Part shown: positions 7,141 to 15,007 of the stretch, one piece after another
Numbering within the stretch: position 1 is the first letter of the stretch
Layout: the number at the start of each line of letters is the position of its first letter
Assembly: GCA_027859055.1 (NCBI GenBank)
Contig: JAQIBO010000424.1
Location: 1 to 15,094 of the forward strand
DNA: 15,094 nt
Reading direction: 5' to 3'
From: Spirochaeta sp.
GTDB lineage: Bacteria > Spirochaetota > Spirochaetia > DSM-27196 > Alkalispirochaetaceae
The notes under the pieces: generated by a model
The model's database searches: none
Told to the model about the DNA's origin: nothing
The model's input: only the letters and a program-made list of their open reading frames with translations
Made by a program: the position numbers and the translations under genes

Positions 7141-7650
7141 GTGGAACTACTTCCTGAAATCATGAAACGCCGGAGTGTTCGCACATTTTTGGACACGCCG
7201 TTGGATGCTCGGCAAGTCGAACGCATTGTGGAGGCCGGCCGCCGCGCGCCCTCGGCAAAGAACCGGCAGGCGTGGCGGTTTATCGTGATTCAGGATCAGG
7301 AAGTGCGAACGAAGATCGAAGACGCGTGTTACGGCCAGAGCTACGTCGGTCAGGCGGGCGCGGTCATCGCGATCTGTACCACCAATATCGACTACAAGAT
7401 GCCCAACGGGCAGTTGAGTTATCCCGTGGACTCCGGTATCGCCGGGGCGTTTATGATGCTGCAGGCGGAACACGAGGGGCTCGGTTCCTGTCCCGTTACC
7501 ACGTTCCGGGAGGAAGATGTCAAATCGCTGCTGAGCGTTCCCTACAAGATGCGGGTGGTTATGCTTCTGGCGGTGGGAGCTCCCGGTGAAGACGGCGAGC
7601 TCACCGAGCGGTTGCCGCGGGAGCGCATCGTCGGCTGGGAGCACTGGTAA
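7141..7650 (+). CDS. Nitroreductase-family flavoprotein
   Basis: A 169-residue FMN-dependent oxidoreductase. Members reduce nitro compounds, quinones or flavins with NAD(P)H and usually work as dimers. Typical motifs are MKRRSVRTF (8-16, phosphate-binding arginines), EAGRRAPSAKNRQAWRF (31-47), and DSGIAGAFMMLQAEHEGLGSC (97-117), the helix that packs on the flavin. It is at the short end of the family. The GTG at 7141 is chosen because AAGGAG (7127-7132) sits 8 nt upstream. The next ATG (residue 8) would cut the conserved N-terminal helix. It diverges from the membrane-protein gene over 36 nt and converges with ddl over 13 nt. The substrate cannot be told from the sequence. Confidence 0.88.
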   Translation: MELLPEIMKRRSVRTFLDTPLDARQVERIVEAGRRAPSAKNRQAWRFIVIQDQEVRTKIEDACYGQSYVGQAGAVIAICTTNIDYKMPNGQLSYPVDSGIAGAFMMLQAEHEGLGSCPVTTFREEDVKSLLSVPYKMRVVMLLAVGAPGEDGELTERLPRERIVGWEHW

Positions 7651-7663
7651 CCGACGCTTCGCC

Positions 7664-8773
7664 TTACCGGGCCGCGTAGTCCCGGCGCCGCTGCACCGCC
7701 GCCCGCGACCGCCCAATGGCGATAAGCTCCTGTAACAGTTCACCGTACGGCACGCCGCCGGCTTCCACCATCTTGGGATACATGCTGATCGGCGTGAAAC
7801 CGGGAATCGTATTGATCTCGTTCAGATAGACCGACCCGTCCTCTTTATGCAGAAAACAGTCCACCCGGGCCAGCCCCGATCCGTCTATCGCGGTAAACGC
7901 CTCCCGGGACATGCGCTGGATCTCCGCACTGGCGGCTTCGGAAATGTCTGCGGGAATGGTAAGACTTGCGCCCTCGGGATCCTCGTATTTGGCGGCGTAG
8001 TCGTAAAACTCGTGGGTCGGGATCACCTCTCCCGGTGGAAAGGAGCGCACCGTCACGTCGCCCAGTACGGCGGTTTCGATCTCCCGTACCGGGAGCGCCT
8101 CCTCAATCAGTACCGTAGAGTCTGTGACAACCGCCCGGGTGAGGGCCGCGGCAAGCTGATCGGGGCCGGTGACCCGGCTGACGCCTACGCTTGAACCGGC
8201 CGCGTTCGGTTTAACAAACACCGGAAACCCGAACGCCGCCTCAATCCGCGTGACCGTATCAGCGGCAAGGACGGCGATCTCCGGGGTATCCGCCTCGTCA
8301 TAGCGGACTGAAAGGTACGGAACGATCGGCAACCCCCGCTCCTGCCACAGTTTTTTGGAACGAATCTTGTCCATACCGACAGAGCTGCCGACTACCCCGC
8401 TGCCCACGTAGGGCAGATTTGCCATCTCAAGCAGACCCTGGACGGTTCCGTCTTCTCCGTAGGAGCCGTGGAGCACGGGAAAGACGCAGTCGATCGCGAT
8501 CGGCGCGGCGCGTCCCGCCTGTTCCGCAAGGCCCGTACCGGGGATCACCACCACCCGGGGCTGTTCGGTATCCACGGTGAGACCGTGGCCGCCCCGGGCG
8601 CGGGTCAGTTGCACCGCCTGGTCCTGGCGGTACCATCCGCCGTCACGGGTGATTCCGATCGGAACAACCTGATAGCCGGGAAGGGTGCTCAGTTCCCGGA
8701 GAACTCCCGCCGCGGAAACGAGGGACACCTCGTGTTCACTGGAGCGACCGCCGTACAGAACAGCTACGTTCAT
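7664..8773 (-). CDS. ddl: D-alanine--D-alanine ligase
   Basis: ATP-grasp ligase that joins two D-alanines into the dipeptide added to the peptidoglycan stem by MurF in the cytoplasm. The 369 residues fit the family. Motifs in order: YGGRSSEHEVSLVSA (7-21); LHGSYGEDGTVQG (101-113); GSGVVGSSVGMDK (124-136); FPVFVKPNAAGSSVGVSRV (183-201); EFYDYAAKYE (255-264), the omega loop; and VDCFLHKEDGSVYLNEINTIPG (304-325) with metal ligands D305, E319 and N321. The loop KY pair (K262, Y263) is the D-Ala-D-Ala form, not the D-lactate form of vancomycin resistance. GGGGAGG precedes the ATG. The start overlaps the murE stop as ATGA, so the two enzymes are coupled. Confidence 0.95.
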   Translation of the reverse strand: MNVAVLYGGRSSEHEVSLVSAAGVLRELSTLPGYQVVPIGITRDGGWYRQDQAVQLTRARGGHGLTVDTEQPRVVVIPGTGLAEQAGRAAPIAIDCVFPVLHGSYGEDGTVQGLLEMANLPYVGSGVVGSSVGMDKIRSKKLWQERGLPIVPYLSVRYDEADTPEIAVLAADTVTRIEAAFGFPVFVKPNAAGSSVGVSRVTGPDQLAAALTRAVVTDSTVLIEEALPVREIETAVLGDVTVRSFPPGEVIPTHEFYDYAAKYEDPEGASLTIPADISEAASAEIQRMSREAFTAIDGSGLARVDCFLHKEDGSVYLNEINTIPGFTPISMYPKMVEAGGVPYGELLQELIAIGRSRAAVQRRRDYAAR

Positions 8774-10323
8774 CGATGCCTCCCCGCCTTCCGGTAGGTT
8801 GAAAGTTCCTCTGCGACGATCTTTGTTTCATCCCAGTCGAGCACGTGGTCATCGTAGACGATCGATACTTCATGGCCTTTGCCGAGGTACAAAATGGTGT
8901 CGCCCTCTCCGGCGAGCTGCAGGCTGAAGCGGATCGCCTCGCGGCGGTCACGAATGATGAACAGCTCCTCCTCAAACCGGATCCCCGGGCGGGCGCGGCT
9001 GCATCCGGCGGCGATCTCCTGCAGCAGGGCCAGACCGTCCTCGCCGCGGGGGTCCTCATCGGCAAGGATAATAATGTCGGCATGACGGACCGCCGCCTCA
9101 CCAAGCATTCCGCGCTTGTCGCGGTCCCGTTCGCCGGCGGAACCGAAAAGGACGATCAGCCGTCCGGGCGTATACCCCTTGATCAGGGGAAGCACCTTGG
9201 CGTACGCGCCGGGTGTATGGGCGTAGTCGACGATCGGGACAAACGGAAAATCATGAGAGACGATCTCCATCCGTCCCGGCGGCGATTTGAGCCGCGGTAC
9301 CAGTTCAAGAATGTCCAGCGGGTTGTGGTCCAGCAGTTTGGCGACGGTGAGAACCGCCGCGAGCACGTTTTCCACGTTGAACGGCCCGGGTAACGGTATC
9401 CGGACCTCCCGGGATTCCGTGCGCCACCGGACAACGCAGGTGGTGCCGTTCATATCGCCCCGGATATCTCCGGCGTACAGATCCGCTTCCGGATCGGTCA
9501 TCGAGAAGCTGAGCACCGGCTGCCGCGTGGCGTGGCGAAAGTAGTAGGCGTTGGGATCGTCGGCGTTTATGACGCCAAAAATGGGGTAGTCGCGCTCGCC
9601 GCGCCGCCCGGCGGTCCGATCGAGGGCGCGAAAGAGGTTTGCCTTGTCACTGCGGTACTGCTCGAAGTTACCGTGAAAATCGAAGTGCTCGTGAGAGATG
9701 TTGGTAAAGACGGCGGCGTGAAAATCGAGGTCACGCAGGCGCGCCGTCCGTTCACTCAGGCCGTGGGAGGTTGCCTCGACAACGGCAAACTGTTTTCCGA
9801 TCTCCAGAATGTCCCGCAGAAAGCCGTGCAGCTCCGGCGCTTCCGGCGTCGACTGGCGGAACGGGTTCCGCTCCACCTTGAACTCCCGCTTGATGAGGGC
9901 GGTGGAAATGAAACCGGAATCCTGGTCCAGGTGCCCGAGAAGCTGGTCGATCAGATACGCAGTGGTGCTTTTGCCGTCGGTGCCGGTGACACCGATGACC
10001 GGGAGCTCCCGCGAGGGATGTCGGTGAAAGCGGGCGGAGATTGTACTGAGGGCGAGGCGGCTCTTTTGGACCTGAATATGGACGACGTGCTCCGCCGGGT
10101 GCTCCGGAAGTTCCTCGCACACCACGGCAACGCAGCCGGCTTCCACGGCGGCGGCGATGTAGTCGTGTCCATCGACATGGATGCCCGGCGTGGCGACGAA
10201 CACCGCCCCCGGCACAACCTGGCGAGAGTCGTAACAGACGGCGGTGATCTCCGGATCACCCGATCCGGACCGGGTTACGATGGGGAGTTTATCAATCAGC
10301 CGGGAAAGCGGCGCTTTTGTCAT
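8770..10323 (-). CDS. murE: UDP-MurNAc-tripeptide synthetase (MurE-type ligase)
   Basis: A Mur ligase of 517 residues that adds the third amino acid to UDP-MurNAc-L-Ala-D-Glu using ATP. Seen: VTGTDGKST P-loop (112-120), STPEAPELHG (158-167), VVEATSHGLS (181-190), TNISHEHFDFHG (207-218), K227 in SDKANLF (the lysine normally carbamoylated), RMEIV and VDYAHTPGA (365-373). The substrate loop reads DEDPRGED (422-429) where meso-DAP enzymes have DNPR; the arginine is kept. The third residue could therefore be meso-DAP, lysine or ornithine. The start at 10323 (MTKAPLS) is the likeliest; an ATG 9 nt upstream is possible, and neither has a strong Shine-Dalgarno. An open frame to 10398 runs into non-coding elements. 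ddl follows with an ATGA overlap, forming a wall-precursor operon. Confidence 0.92.
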   Translation of the reverse strand: MTKAPLSRLIDKLPIVTRSGSGDPEITAVCYDSRQVVPGAVFVATPGIHVDGHDYIAAAVEAGCVAVVCEELPEHPAEHVVHIQVQKSRLALSTISARFHRHPSRELPVIGVTGTDGKSTTAYLIDQLLGHLDQDSGFISTALIKREFKVERNPFRQSTPEAPELHGFLRDILEIGKQFAVVEATSHGLSERTARLRDLDFHAAVFTNISHEHFDFHGNFEQYRSDKANLFRALDRTAGRRGERDYPIFGVINADDPNAYYFRHATRQPVLSFSMTDPEADLYAGDIRGDMNGTTCVVRWRTESREVRIPLPGPFNVENVLAAVLTVAKLLDHNPLDILELVPRLKSPPGRMEIVSHDFPFVPIVDYAHTPGAYAKVLPLIKGYTPGRLIVLFGSAGERDRDKRGMLGEAAVRHADIIILADEDPRGEDGLALLQEIAAGCSRARPGIRFEEELFIIRDRREAIRFSLQLAGEGDTILYLGKGHEVSIVYDDHVLDWDETKIVAEELSTYRKAGRHR

Positions 10324-10352
10324 GCAGCGCATGGTAGCAACTCGGGCGGGCA

Positions 10353-10369
10353 GGCACAAGCACTGTGCC
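10353..10369 (-). repeat. Perfect dyad upstream of murE
   Basis: GGCACA and TGTGCC pair perfectly around a 5-nt loop, 30 nt upstream of the murE start. It could be an operator or a leader hairpin for murE-ddl. It has no T-run, so it is not a terminator. I find no clear -10/-35 pair between it and the hflC terminator. Confidence 0.35.
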
Positions 10370-10396
10370 CGCGAGCGCGGTCGTTCGCGGCCCCAC

Positions 10397-10429
10397 AAAA
10401 AATGGGCAGCTCCCCGAAGGAAACTGCCC
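10397..10429 (-). terminator. Strong intrinsic terminator after hflC
   Basis: On the minus strand GGGCAGTTTCC and GGGAGCTGCCC form an 11-bp stem (two G-U pairs) closed by a UUCG tetraloop, followed by ATTTTTT. It lies 32 nt after the hflC stop and separates hflKC from murE-ddl downstream on the same strand. Confidence 0.88.
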
Positions 10430-10460
10430 CTGAACTCGATACGAACGGATCGCTGCGTTG

Positions 10461-11486
10461 CTACTGACCGTCCTCGGAGTAGAGGAAGTCAAAGTACTGC
10501 ATGTCCGTACTGAGGGTTTTGCGGAACTCCGGCATCGTCCGCCGGTAGGACTCGATTGCGCGCCAGAAGGAGAAAAACTCCGGATCCTGGCTGTACGCAT
10601 TGGAGTAAATCTGCGCCGCTTCGGCGTCAGCGGTACCGCGAATCGTCTCCGCCCGCTCGTACGCCGCGGACAGGATCGAACGACGTTCGTTTTCCATCGT
10701 ACCGATCAGCTCCTGCTTGCGCCCCTGCCCGTATGAGCGGTACGCCTCGGCAATTCGGCTGCGCTCTGAGACCATCCGGTCGTAGACGCTTTCGGTAAGA
10801 TCATCGGAGTAGCGGATCTGCCGGATAATGATATCTTCAAGGTTGATTCCCAGCTCGCTGGAGGTCTGTTGTGCCCGTTCGATCATCTCTTTGGAAAGTT
10901 GCTGCCGTCCGGATGTGATCTCCTGGCGCGTTTCCACAACGGTAAGCAGATCGGCGATTTCCTGGAGACGCGCGCCTTCATTGTCCTCGATGGCGGCTTC
11001 GTCGTCGGGAAGCGCCTGCTCCGCCTCCGAGGGAAGCGCCTGTTCGCGGTTGATCTCGTTGATGACGTTGCTGTCCCGCACCGCTTCCTCTATCTGGTTG
11101 GCGGAAATGACCGTCCGGACCGCGCTTTCTACAACGTCGTCAAGACGCGAGTAGGCGCGTTGCATGGTGGTGACCGAGCGGTAAAACAGGGCCGGATCCT
11201 CTATCTCCCAACGGGCGGTGGTATCCACCCAGATAAACTGGTTTTCCGAGGTGGGCATCCGCCGCGGATCTCCGTCCCAGGAGAGCACTTTTGCAGAATA
11301 GGTAACCACCTGGTCGACGACGGGTACCTTGAAGTGGAGGCCCGCCTCCTTCGTAGTGTCGATGATCTCGCCAAAGCGAATCACCACCACTTGCTCACCC
11401 TCAGTCACGATGTAAAACGGTCCAAGGATCACGATAAACACGATGAGGACAACGACAACTGTCAGTACACTTGCTGCTTTTCTCAT
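10461..11486 (-). CDS. hflC: HflC, SPFH-domain membrane protein
   Basis: Partner of HflK in a large ring-like complex at the cytoplasmic membrane that surrounds and modulates the FtsH protease. The 341 residues start with one membrane span (about 5-25). An SPFH/band-7 domain follows: FYIVTEGEQVVVIRFGEI, AGLHFKVPVVDQV (48-60) and WVDTTARWEIEDP. Next is a long coiled-coil region rich in A, E and R (about 240-300) containing ERAETIRGTADAEAAQIY, typical of HflC. Residues 148-163 are an in-frame tandem pair EQALPSEA / EQALPDDE inside an acidic insertion. GGGAGG precedes the ATG at 11486. The start overlaps the hflK stop by ATGA, so the two are translated together. A strong terminator follows. Confidence 0.92.
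   Translation of the reverse strand: MRKAASVLTVVVVLIVFIVILGPFYIVTEGEQVVVIRFGEIIDTTKEAGLHFKVPVVDQVVTYSAKVLSWDGDPRRMPTSENQFIWVDTTARWEIEDPALFYRSVTTMQRAYSRLDDVVESAVRTVISANQIEEAVRDSNVINEINREQALPSEAEQALPDDEAAIEDNEGARLQEIADLLTVVETRQEITSGRQQLSKEMIERAQQTSSELGINLEDIIIRQIRYSDDLTESVYDRMVSERSRIAEAYRSYGQGRKQELIGTMENERRSILSAAYERAETIRGTADAEAAQIYSNAYSQDPEFFSFWRAIESYRRTMPEFRKTLSTDMQYFDFLYSEDGQ
11007..11045 (-). repeat. 24-nt-period tandem duplication inside hflC
   Basis: Two 15-nt copies (11007-11021 and 11031-11045) differ at one base and are spaced with a 24-nt period. They encode two adjacent 8-residue units starting EQALP, in frame. This looks like a slippage duplication kept within the acidic insertion of HflC. 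Confidence 0.7.
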
Positions 11487-12505
11487 TGCTGGCCTCCCGG
11501 CACGGTGCCGTTCTGCTGCAGATTGAGCAGCGGAATGAAGTTGGAGAGGTTGCGGTCGATCAGGTCCGGGACCTGCCGGTCGGCCAGGTCGTCGCCCTGG
11601 GCGTCCTGCGTCGGCAGGAACACATCCTCTATCATCTCGTAATACAGCCGGGTGCGCATCGTTTCGGGCTCATCACGGTACTCGGTCAGGACGTTGTTAA
11701 AGCGCGAGGCGTCACCACGGGAGCGGTTGACCCGTTCTGCCGCATACCCGCGGGCGATCTGCACAACCTGCTCCGCTTCACCGCGGGCACGGGGGATTTC
11801 CCGGTTGTACTCTTCCCGACCTTCGTTAATGAGGCGGTTCATGTCCTGCACGGCGCGGTTGACGTCCTCAAACGCGTCCTGGACGCGCCCCACCGGGGGA
11901 ACGATGTTCTGCAGCCGGACCGCGGTCACGTTGACCCCGAGACCGTACTGGGTGAAGAGTTCGTTCATCTCCTCCTGGGCGAGGACCTCGATGTTGGGCC
12001 GCTCGTCACCAAGGACGTCTATAATGGAACGGTCTCCTACGAGGCGGTTGACCACCGACTGGGAGATATCCCGGATCGTGCGGATCGGCTCATCAACGTT
12101 GAAGAGCCAGTTCACCGGCTCGTCGATGCGGTACTGGATAATCCACTCCACGTCGACGATGTTCAGGTCACCGGTGAGCATGAGGCTCTCTTCCGGAAAA
12201 TCCGCCTGCGAAAAGGTTGTGTTGATTCCCGCGCTTTCCACGCGAAACCCAAACTGCATGTTCTGTACCACCTGGGTGGGTACGTTGTAGTTCTGCTCGA
12301 TTCCAAACGGTATTTTGAAGTGCAACCCCGGCGGTGCGGTACGGTCGTACCGGCCTAACTGTGTTACAACAGCTTCTTCCGTCTGGTCCACGACGAAGAA
12401 ACTGGTTGTTGCGATACCGATGAGAACGAGCACGATCACTACGAGGGTCAGCGCTTTTCCGTTCAGTTTGAACGAAAACCGCGGCTGCTGGTCGTTATCC
12501 GACAT
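11483..12505 (-). CDS. hflK: HflK, SPFH-domain membrane protein
   Basis: Upstream member of the HflK-HflC pair. Of 340 residues, the first 15 or so are cytoplasmic and polar, and about 17-38 span the membrane. The SPFH domain follows with TEEAVVTQLGRYDRTAPPGL, HFKIPFGIEQNYNVPTQ (62-78) and WIIQYRIDEP (121-130). The helical region carries GLGVNVTAVRLQNIVPP (188-204), VQDAFEDVNRAVQDMNRL and ARGEAEQVVQIARGYA. This order is the usual HflK pattern; the Gly/Pro-rich N-terminal stretch of enterobacterial HflK is lacking. AAGGAG lies 6 nt before the ATG at 12505, which fixes the start; an open frame to 12562 has no such site. It is transcribed from the promoter at 12566-12594 and coupled to hflC. Confidence 0.9.
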   Translation of the reverse strand: MSDNDQQPRFSFKLNGKALTLVVIVLVLIGIATTSFFVVDQTEEAVVTQLGRYDRTAPPGLHFKIPFGIEQNYNVPTQVVQNMQFGFRVESAGINTTFSQADFPEESLMLTGDLNIVDVEWIIQYRIDEPVNWLFNVDEPIRTIRDISQSVVNRLVGDRSIIDVLGDERPNIEVLAQEEMNELFTQYGLGVNVTAVRLQNIVPPVGRVQDAFEDVNRAVQDMNRLINEGREEYNREIPRARGEAEQVVQIARGYAAERVNRSRGDASRFNNVLTEYRDEPETMRTRLYYEMIEDVFLPTQDAQGDDLADRQVPDLIDRNLSNFIPLLNLQQNGTVPGGQQ

Positions 12506-12565
12506 GATGCGCTCCTTATTTCTGTCTGTAGTCCGCCGGTGAAAAACGCGGCAAACACTCACATT

Positions 12566-12594
12566 AAAGTAGCCCGGCGGGAGCCGGGAGTCAA
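12566..12594 (-). promoter_or_regulatory. hflKC promoter with a dyad in the spacer
   Basis: On the minus strand TTGACT (12594-12589) and TACTTT (12571-12566) are spaced by exactly 17 bp, a good sigma70-type pair. The spacer holds a perfect inverted repeat, CCCGGC-TCCC-GCCGGG. The leader to the hflK start is about 55 nt. The dyad could be an operator placed to compete with RNA polymerase, or an RNA hairpin for transcripts entering from further right. Confidence 0.6.
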
Positions 12595-12675
12595 GAATCC
12601 GGGCTCGGTGTCTGATCCTTTACATTTGACGGTGAAATATGTTGGACTGTCGCGACCTTAGTGGAGGCTTAAACG

Positions 12676-13758
12676 ATGAAAAAAGCAATTTATTTGGCAA
12701 TAGCAGTATTTCTGACCGTATCCGTTGTGGCGTGGGCCGGCGGGAACAAAGAAGAGTCCGAAGGCGAGGCGGAGACCTCCTCGGAGTCGTCCTCGGAGAC
12801 GTCCGACGGCGGTGACCGGATTGAGGTCACCGATCAGGTCGCTTCGGTGAACGGTGAGGCGATCGGTCGGGCGGAGTTTGACAAGGTGCTGGAGAGCAAC
12901 ATCGCCCGGTTTGAGGCGCAGAACCAGCAGCCCTTTGACGAGCAGTACCGCAGTCAGCTTGAACGGCAGGTACTGGACGGGCTCATTACCCGGACGATCC
13001 TGGAGCAGGAAGCGGAAGAGCTTGGTATCGAGATCGGTGAAGAGCGCATTCAGGAGACACTGGCGCAGTTCAAGGGGCAGTTTCCCAACGAAAGCGCCTA
13101 CCAGATGGCCCTGGAACAGGAAGGGTTTACCGAAGACGAATTTCTTGCGGAATTGCAGCGGCAGATGGTGATTGAGGAGCTGATCCGTACGCAAGTCTAC
13201 GACGATATCACGACTAGCGAGGAAGAGATGCGGTCTTTTTACGAAGAAAATCCGCAGTACTTTGAGCAACCGGAGCAGGTGGCGGCGCGCCACATTATCC
13301 TGACCACCCAAGGGATCACCGACGAGGCGGAGCTGGCCGCAAAGCGCGCGGAGCTTGAAGAGATCCGTCAGGAGATCGCCGACGGTGCAGACTTCGCCAC
13401 CGTAGCGCGGGAACGAAGTGAAGGACCAAGCGCGTCAAGCGGCGGGGACCTGGGCCAGTTCGGCCGCGGCCAGATGGTCCCGGAATTCGAGGAGGCGGCG
13501 TTTTCCCTGGAGCCGGGTGAGTTGTCCGGCATCGTCGAGACGCAGTTCGGGTACCACATCCTGCAGGTGACCGACCGAATCCCCGGGCGGACGGAGAGCT
13601 ACGAGGACGCGAAAGAGAACATTCGCACATTCGTTACCGAACAGGAGCGCAACGTGGCCGCACAGCGCTACCTGGGCAACCTGCGCTCCGATGCGGAGAT
13701 CCTCGAGTTCATTGAAATTGACGAACCAGAACTCGGAGCGACCCCGGCACCGCAGTAA
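12676..13758 (+). CDS. Periplasmic parvulin-type peptidyl-prolyl isomerase (SurA/PrsA-like)
   Basis: A 360-residue exported folding catalyst. Residues 1-21 are a signal peptide (MKKAIYLAIAVFL..., cleavage after AWA); there is no lipobox cysteine. A Ser/Glu-rich linker (24-46) leads to a SurA-N-like chaperone region (about 52-180; VNGEAIGRAEFDKVL, QLERQVLDGLITRTILEQEA). One rotamase domain covers about 203-303, with AARHIIL (203-209), GGDLGQFGRGQMVPEFEEA (256-274) and ETQFGYHILQV (288-298). A helical tail follows. The role is probably outer-membrane or secreted protein folding; one rotamase domain is nearer to PrsA/PpiC forms than to two-domain SurA. GGAGG precedes the ATG by 8 nt. It diverges from hflK over 170 nt. 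Its normal 3' flank is cut off by the insertion sequence that begins 7 nt after the stop. Confidence 0.9.
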   Translation: MKKAIYLAIAVFLTVSVVAWAGGNKEESEGEAETSSESSSETSDGGDRIEVTDQVASVNGEAIGRAEFDKVLESNIARFEAQNQQPFDEQYRSQLERQVLDGLITRTILEQEAEELGIEIGEERIQETLAQFKGQFPNESAYQMALEQEGFTEDEFLAELQRQMVIEELIRTQVYDDITTSEEEMRSFYEENPQYFEQPEQVAARHIILTTQGITDEAELAAKRAELEEIRQEIADGADFATVARERSEGPSASSGGDLGQFGRGQMVPEFEEAAFSLEPGELSGIVETQFGYHILQVTDRIPGRTESYEDAKENIRTFVTEQERNVAAQRYLGNLRSDAEILEFIEIDEPELGATPAPQ

Positions 13759-13765
13759 CCTCGGC

Positions 13766-13783
13766 TGTATACACAATCGTGTT
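13766..13783 (+). repeat. Left terminal inverted repeat of the IS
   Basis: 18 bp, matching the right repeat at 17 of 18 positions. It starts 7 nt after the parvulin stop codon. Confidence 0.88.
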
Positions 13784-13810
13784 GCCCAGCACTCATCCGC
13801 GGGCGTCGGC

Positions 13811-14977
13811 TCAGCCGGCGCGCGCCAGGTCCCGCTCGGTATAGCGGGGTACGCGCACCGTCGTACCCCGCTGTCCGATGATCCAGCGGATCGGCGGTGT
13901 TACCACTACCGCCCGCCACGCATCCTCAAGGCTCTGCTGTACCACACACCCGTGAACATCGATCCGACGGGTGAAGAACTGGCGGCTGATTCCGTTGATC
14001 GCCGCGATACCCGCTTCATCCAACGAGCCCTGTTCCGCGTGGCGTCCGTCCTCGGGGTGCTTCACCCGCCACTCCCGTCGGGCGTTCATGTCCCAGGCGA
14101 AGATCCACATTCGGTACAGCTGCATCGCACTGTGCCTCCCGAAGGCGATCGTCTCCCGCGTGTGCTCGCGGAGGCGATGACGAATCATGCGGTCCACGTA
14201 GTTCACCGGGAACAGCGGATTCTGTGCCGTCCGGGGCGCGCGACTCGATGTCATTCGATGCTCTGCGCGGTTCGTCATTCTCAGGTGCCCATAAACCGGT
14301 GAACGCTCAACGATTCGTCGATACCCGCGATGACGGTCCGTATCGATGATCGCCGGGCCTGTCAACGACTGATCCAGGTAGCTCCATAATTCGTTCCAGA
14401 TAGTAGAAATAGACCGAGTCATTGTGCCGTGGGGTATCTGCCAGCGTTCCTGTTTGGCCATCACGCGTTTACGCTGTAAACGTGTCATTCGGCCGCCACG
14501 ACGGAAGACACCGTGAGTTATCGCGAGGATCGTTTCTCCTTCGGCGTCGACGAGGGTGGTGAGATCGCAGGGGTAGTCCTGACTGGTAACGAAGGAGCGC
14601 AGACCGTCGAAGACCACTCGGGTTCGGGGAGAAAGATGCGCGAGCAGGACGGTCTGGGCAGCGATCGCCTGACGGCCGAGACGGATGATCGCGTTGTGGA
14701 TCGCCATGGGAGAGGTGTGGTAACGCCGGGCGATCTCGCGTTGGGAAGCGCCTTCAATCAGTGAGTCAACGATAGCGCGCAGCGGCAGGTGTCGTTTGGC
14801 GGCGTAGTGTATCGACTGGGTCTGGGTGCTGCAGGTGGTGCCGCAGTATCTGCAGCGGAAGCGTCGTATGGTGCCGTGCGCCTGCGTTGTGTAGGAGCCG
14901 AAGGGGCGCAACCAGCGGGTCGGCGGGTTGGTATGGGCGTGACAAGCCGGGTTGGGACAGTAGGTTGGGATGGGCAT
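13811..14977 (-). CDS. IS transposase, zinc ribbon plus DDE-type core
   Basis: 388 residues catalysing movement of the surrounding element. The ATG at 14977 follows AGGAGG by 7 nt. The frame stays open to 15049, but that part overlaps a leader hairpin and has no ribosome site. The N-terminus has cysteines arranged like a zinc ribbon (C7, C12, then CRYC 42-45 and C49). A helix-turn-helix follows (about 66-100; EGASQREIARRYHTSPMAIH). Candidate catalytic acids are D124 (VVFDGLRSF) and D212 or D214 (IIDTDRHRGY). An NPLFPVNYVDRMIRHRL block (253-269) comes next, then E275 in TRETIAFGRH. About 90 further residues to the C-terminus have no clear motif. No internal stop or frameshift is seen. The assignment of the third acid is tentative. 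Confidence 0.85.
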   Translation of the reverse strand: MPIPTYCPNPACHAHTNPPTRWLRPFGSYTTQAHGTIRRFRCRYCGTTCSTQTQSIHYAAKRHLPLRAIVDSLIEGASQREIARRYHTSPMAIHNAIIRLGRQAIAAQTVLLAHLSPRTRVVFDGLRSFVTSQDYPCDLTTLVDAEGETILAITHGVFRRGGRMTRLQRKRVMAKQERWQIPHGTMTRSISTIWNELWSYLDQSLTGPAIIDTDRHRGYRRIVERSPVYGHLRMTNRAEHRMTSSRAPRTAQNPLFPVNYVDRMIRHRLREHTRETIAFGRHSAMQLYRMWIFAWDMNARREWRVKHPEDGRHAEQGSLDEAGIAAINGISRQFFTRRIDVHGCVVQQSLEDAWRAVVVTPPIRWIIGQRGTTVRVPRYTERDLARAG

Positions 14978-15007
14978 GAAGGAACCTCCTGAGGGACGAT
15001 GGATACC

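Noticed and set aside
9532..10467. Plus-strand 311-codon ORF
   Set aside because: It is antisense to murE, crosses the hflC terminator, and has no recognisable protein features; a shadow of G+C-rich coding sequence.
11471..12358. Plus-strand 295-codon ORF
   Set aside because: Antisense shadow of hflK, with low-complexity composition and no ribosome site.
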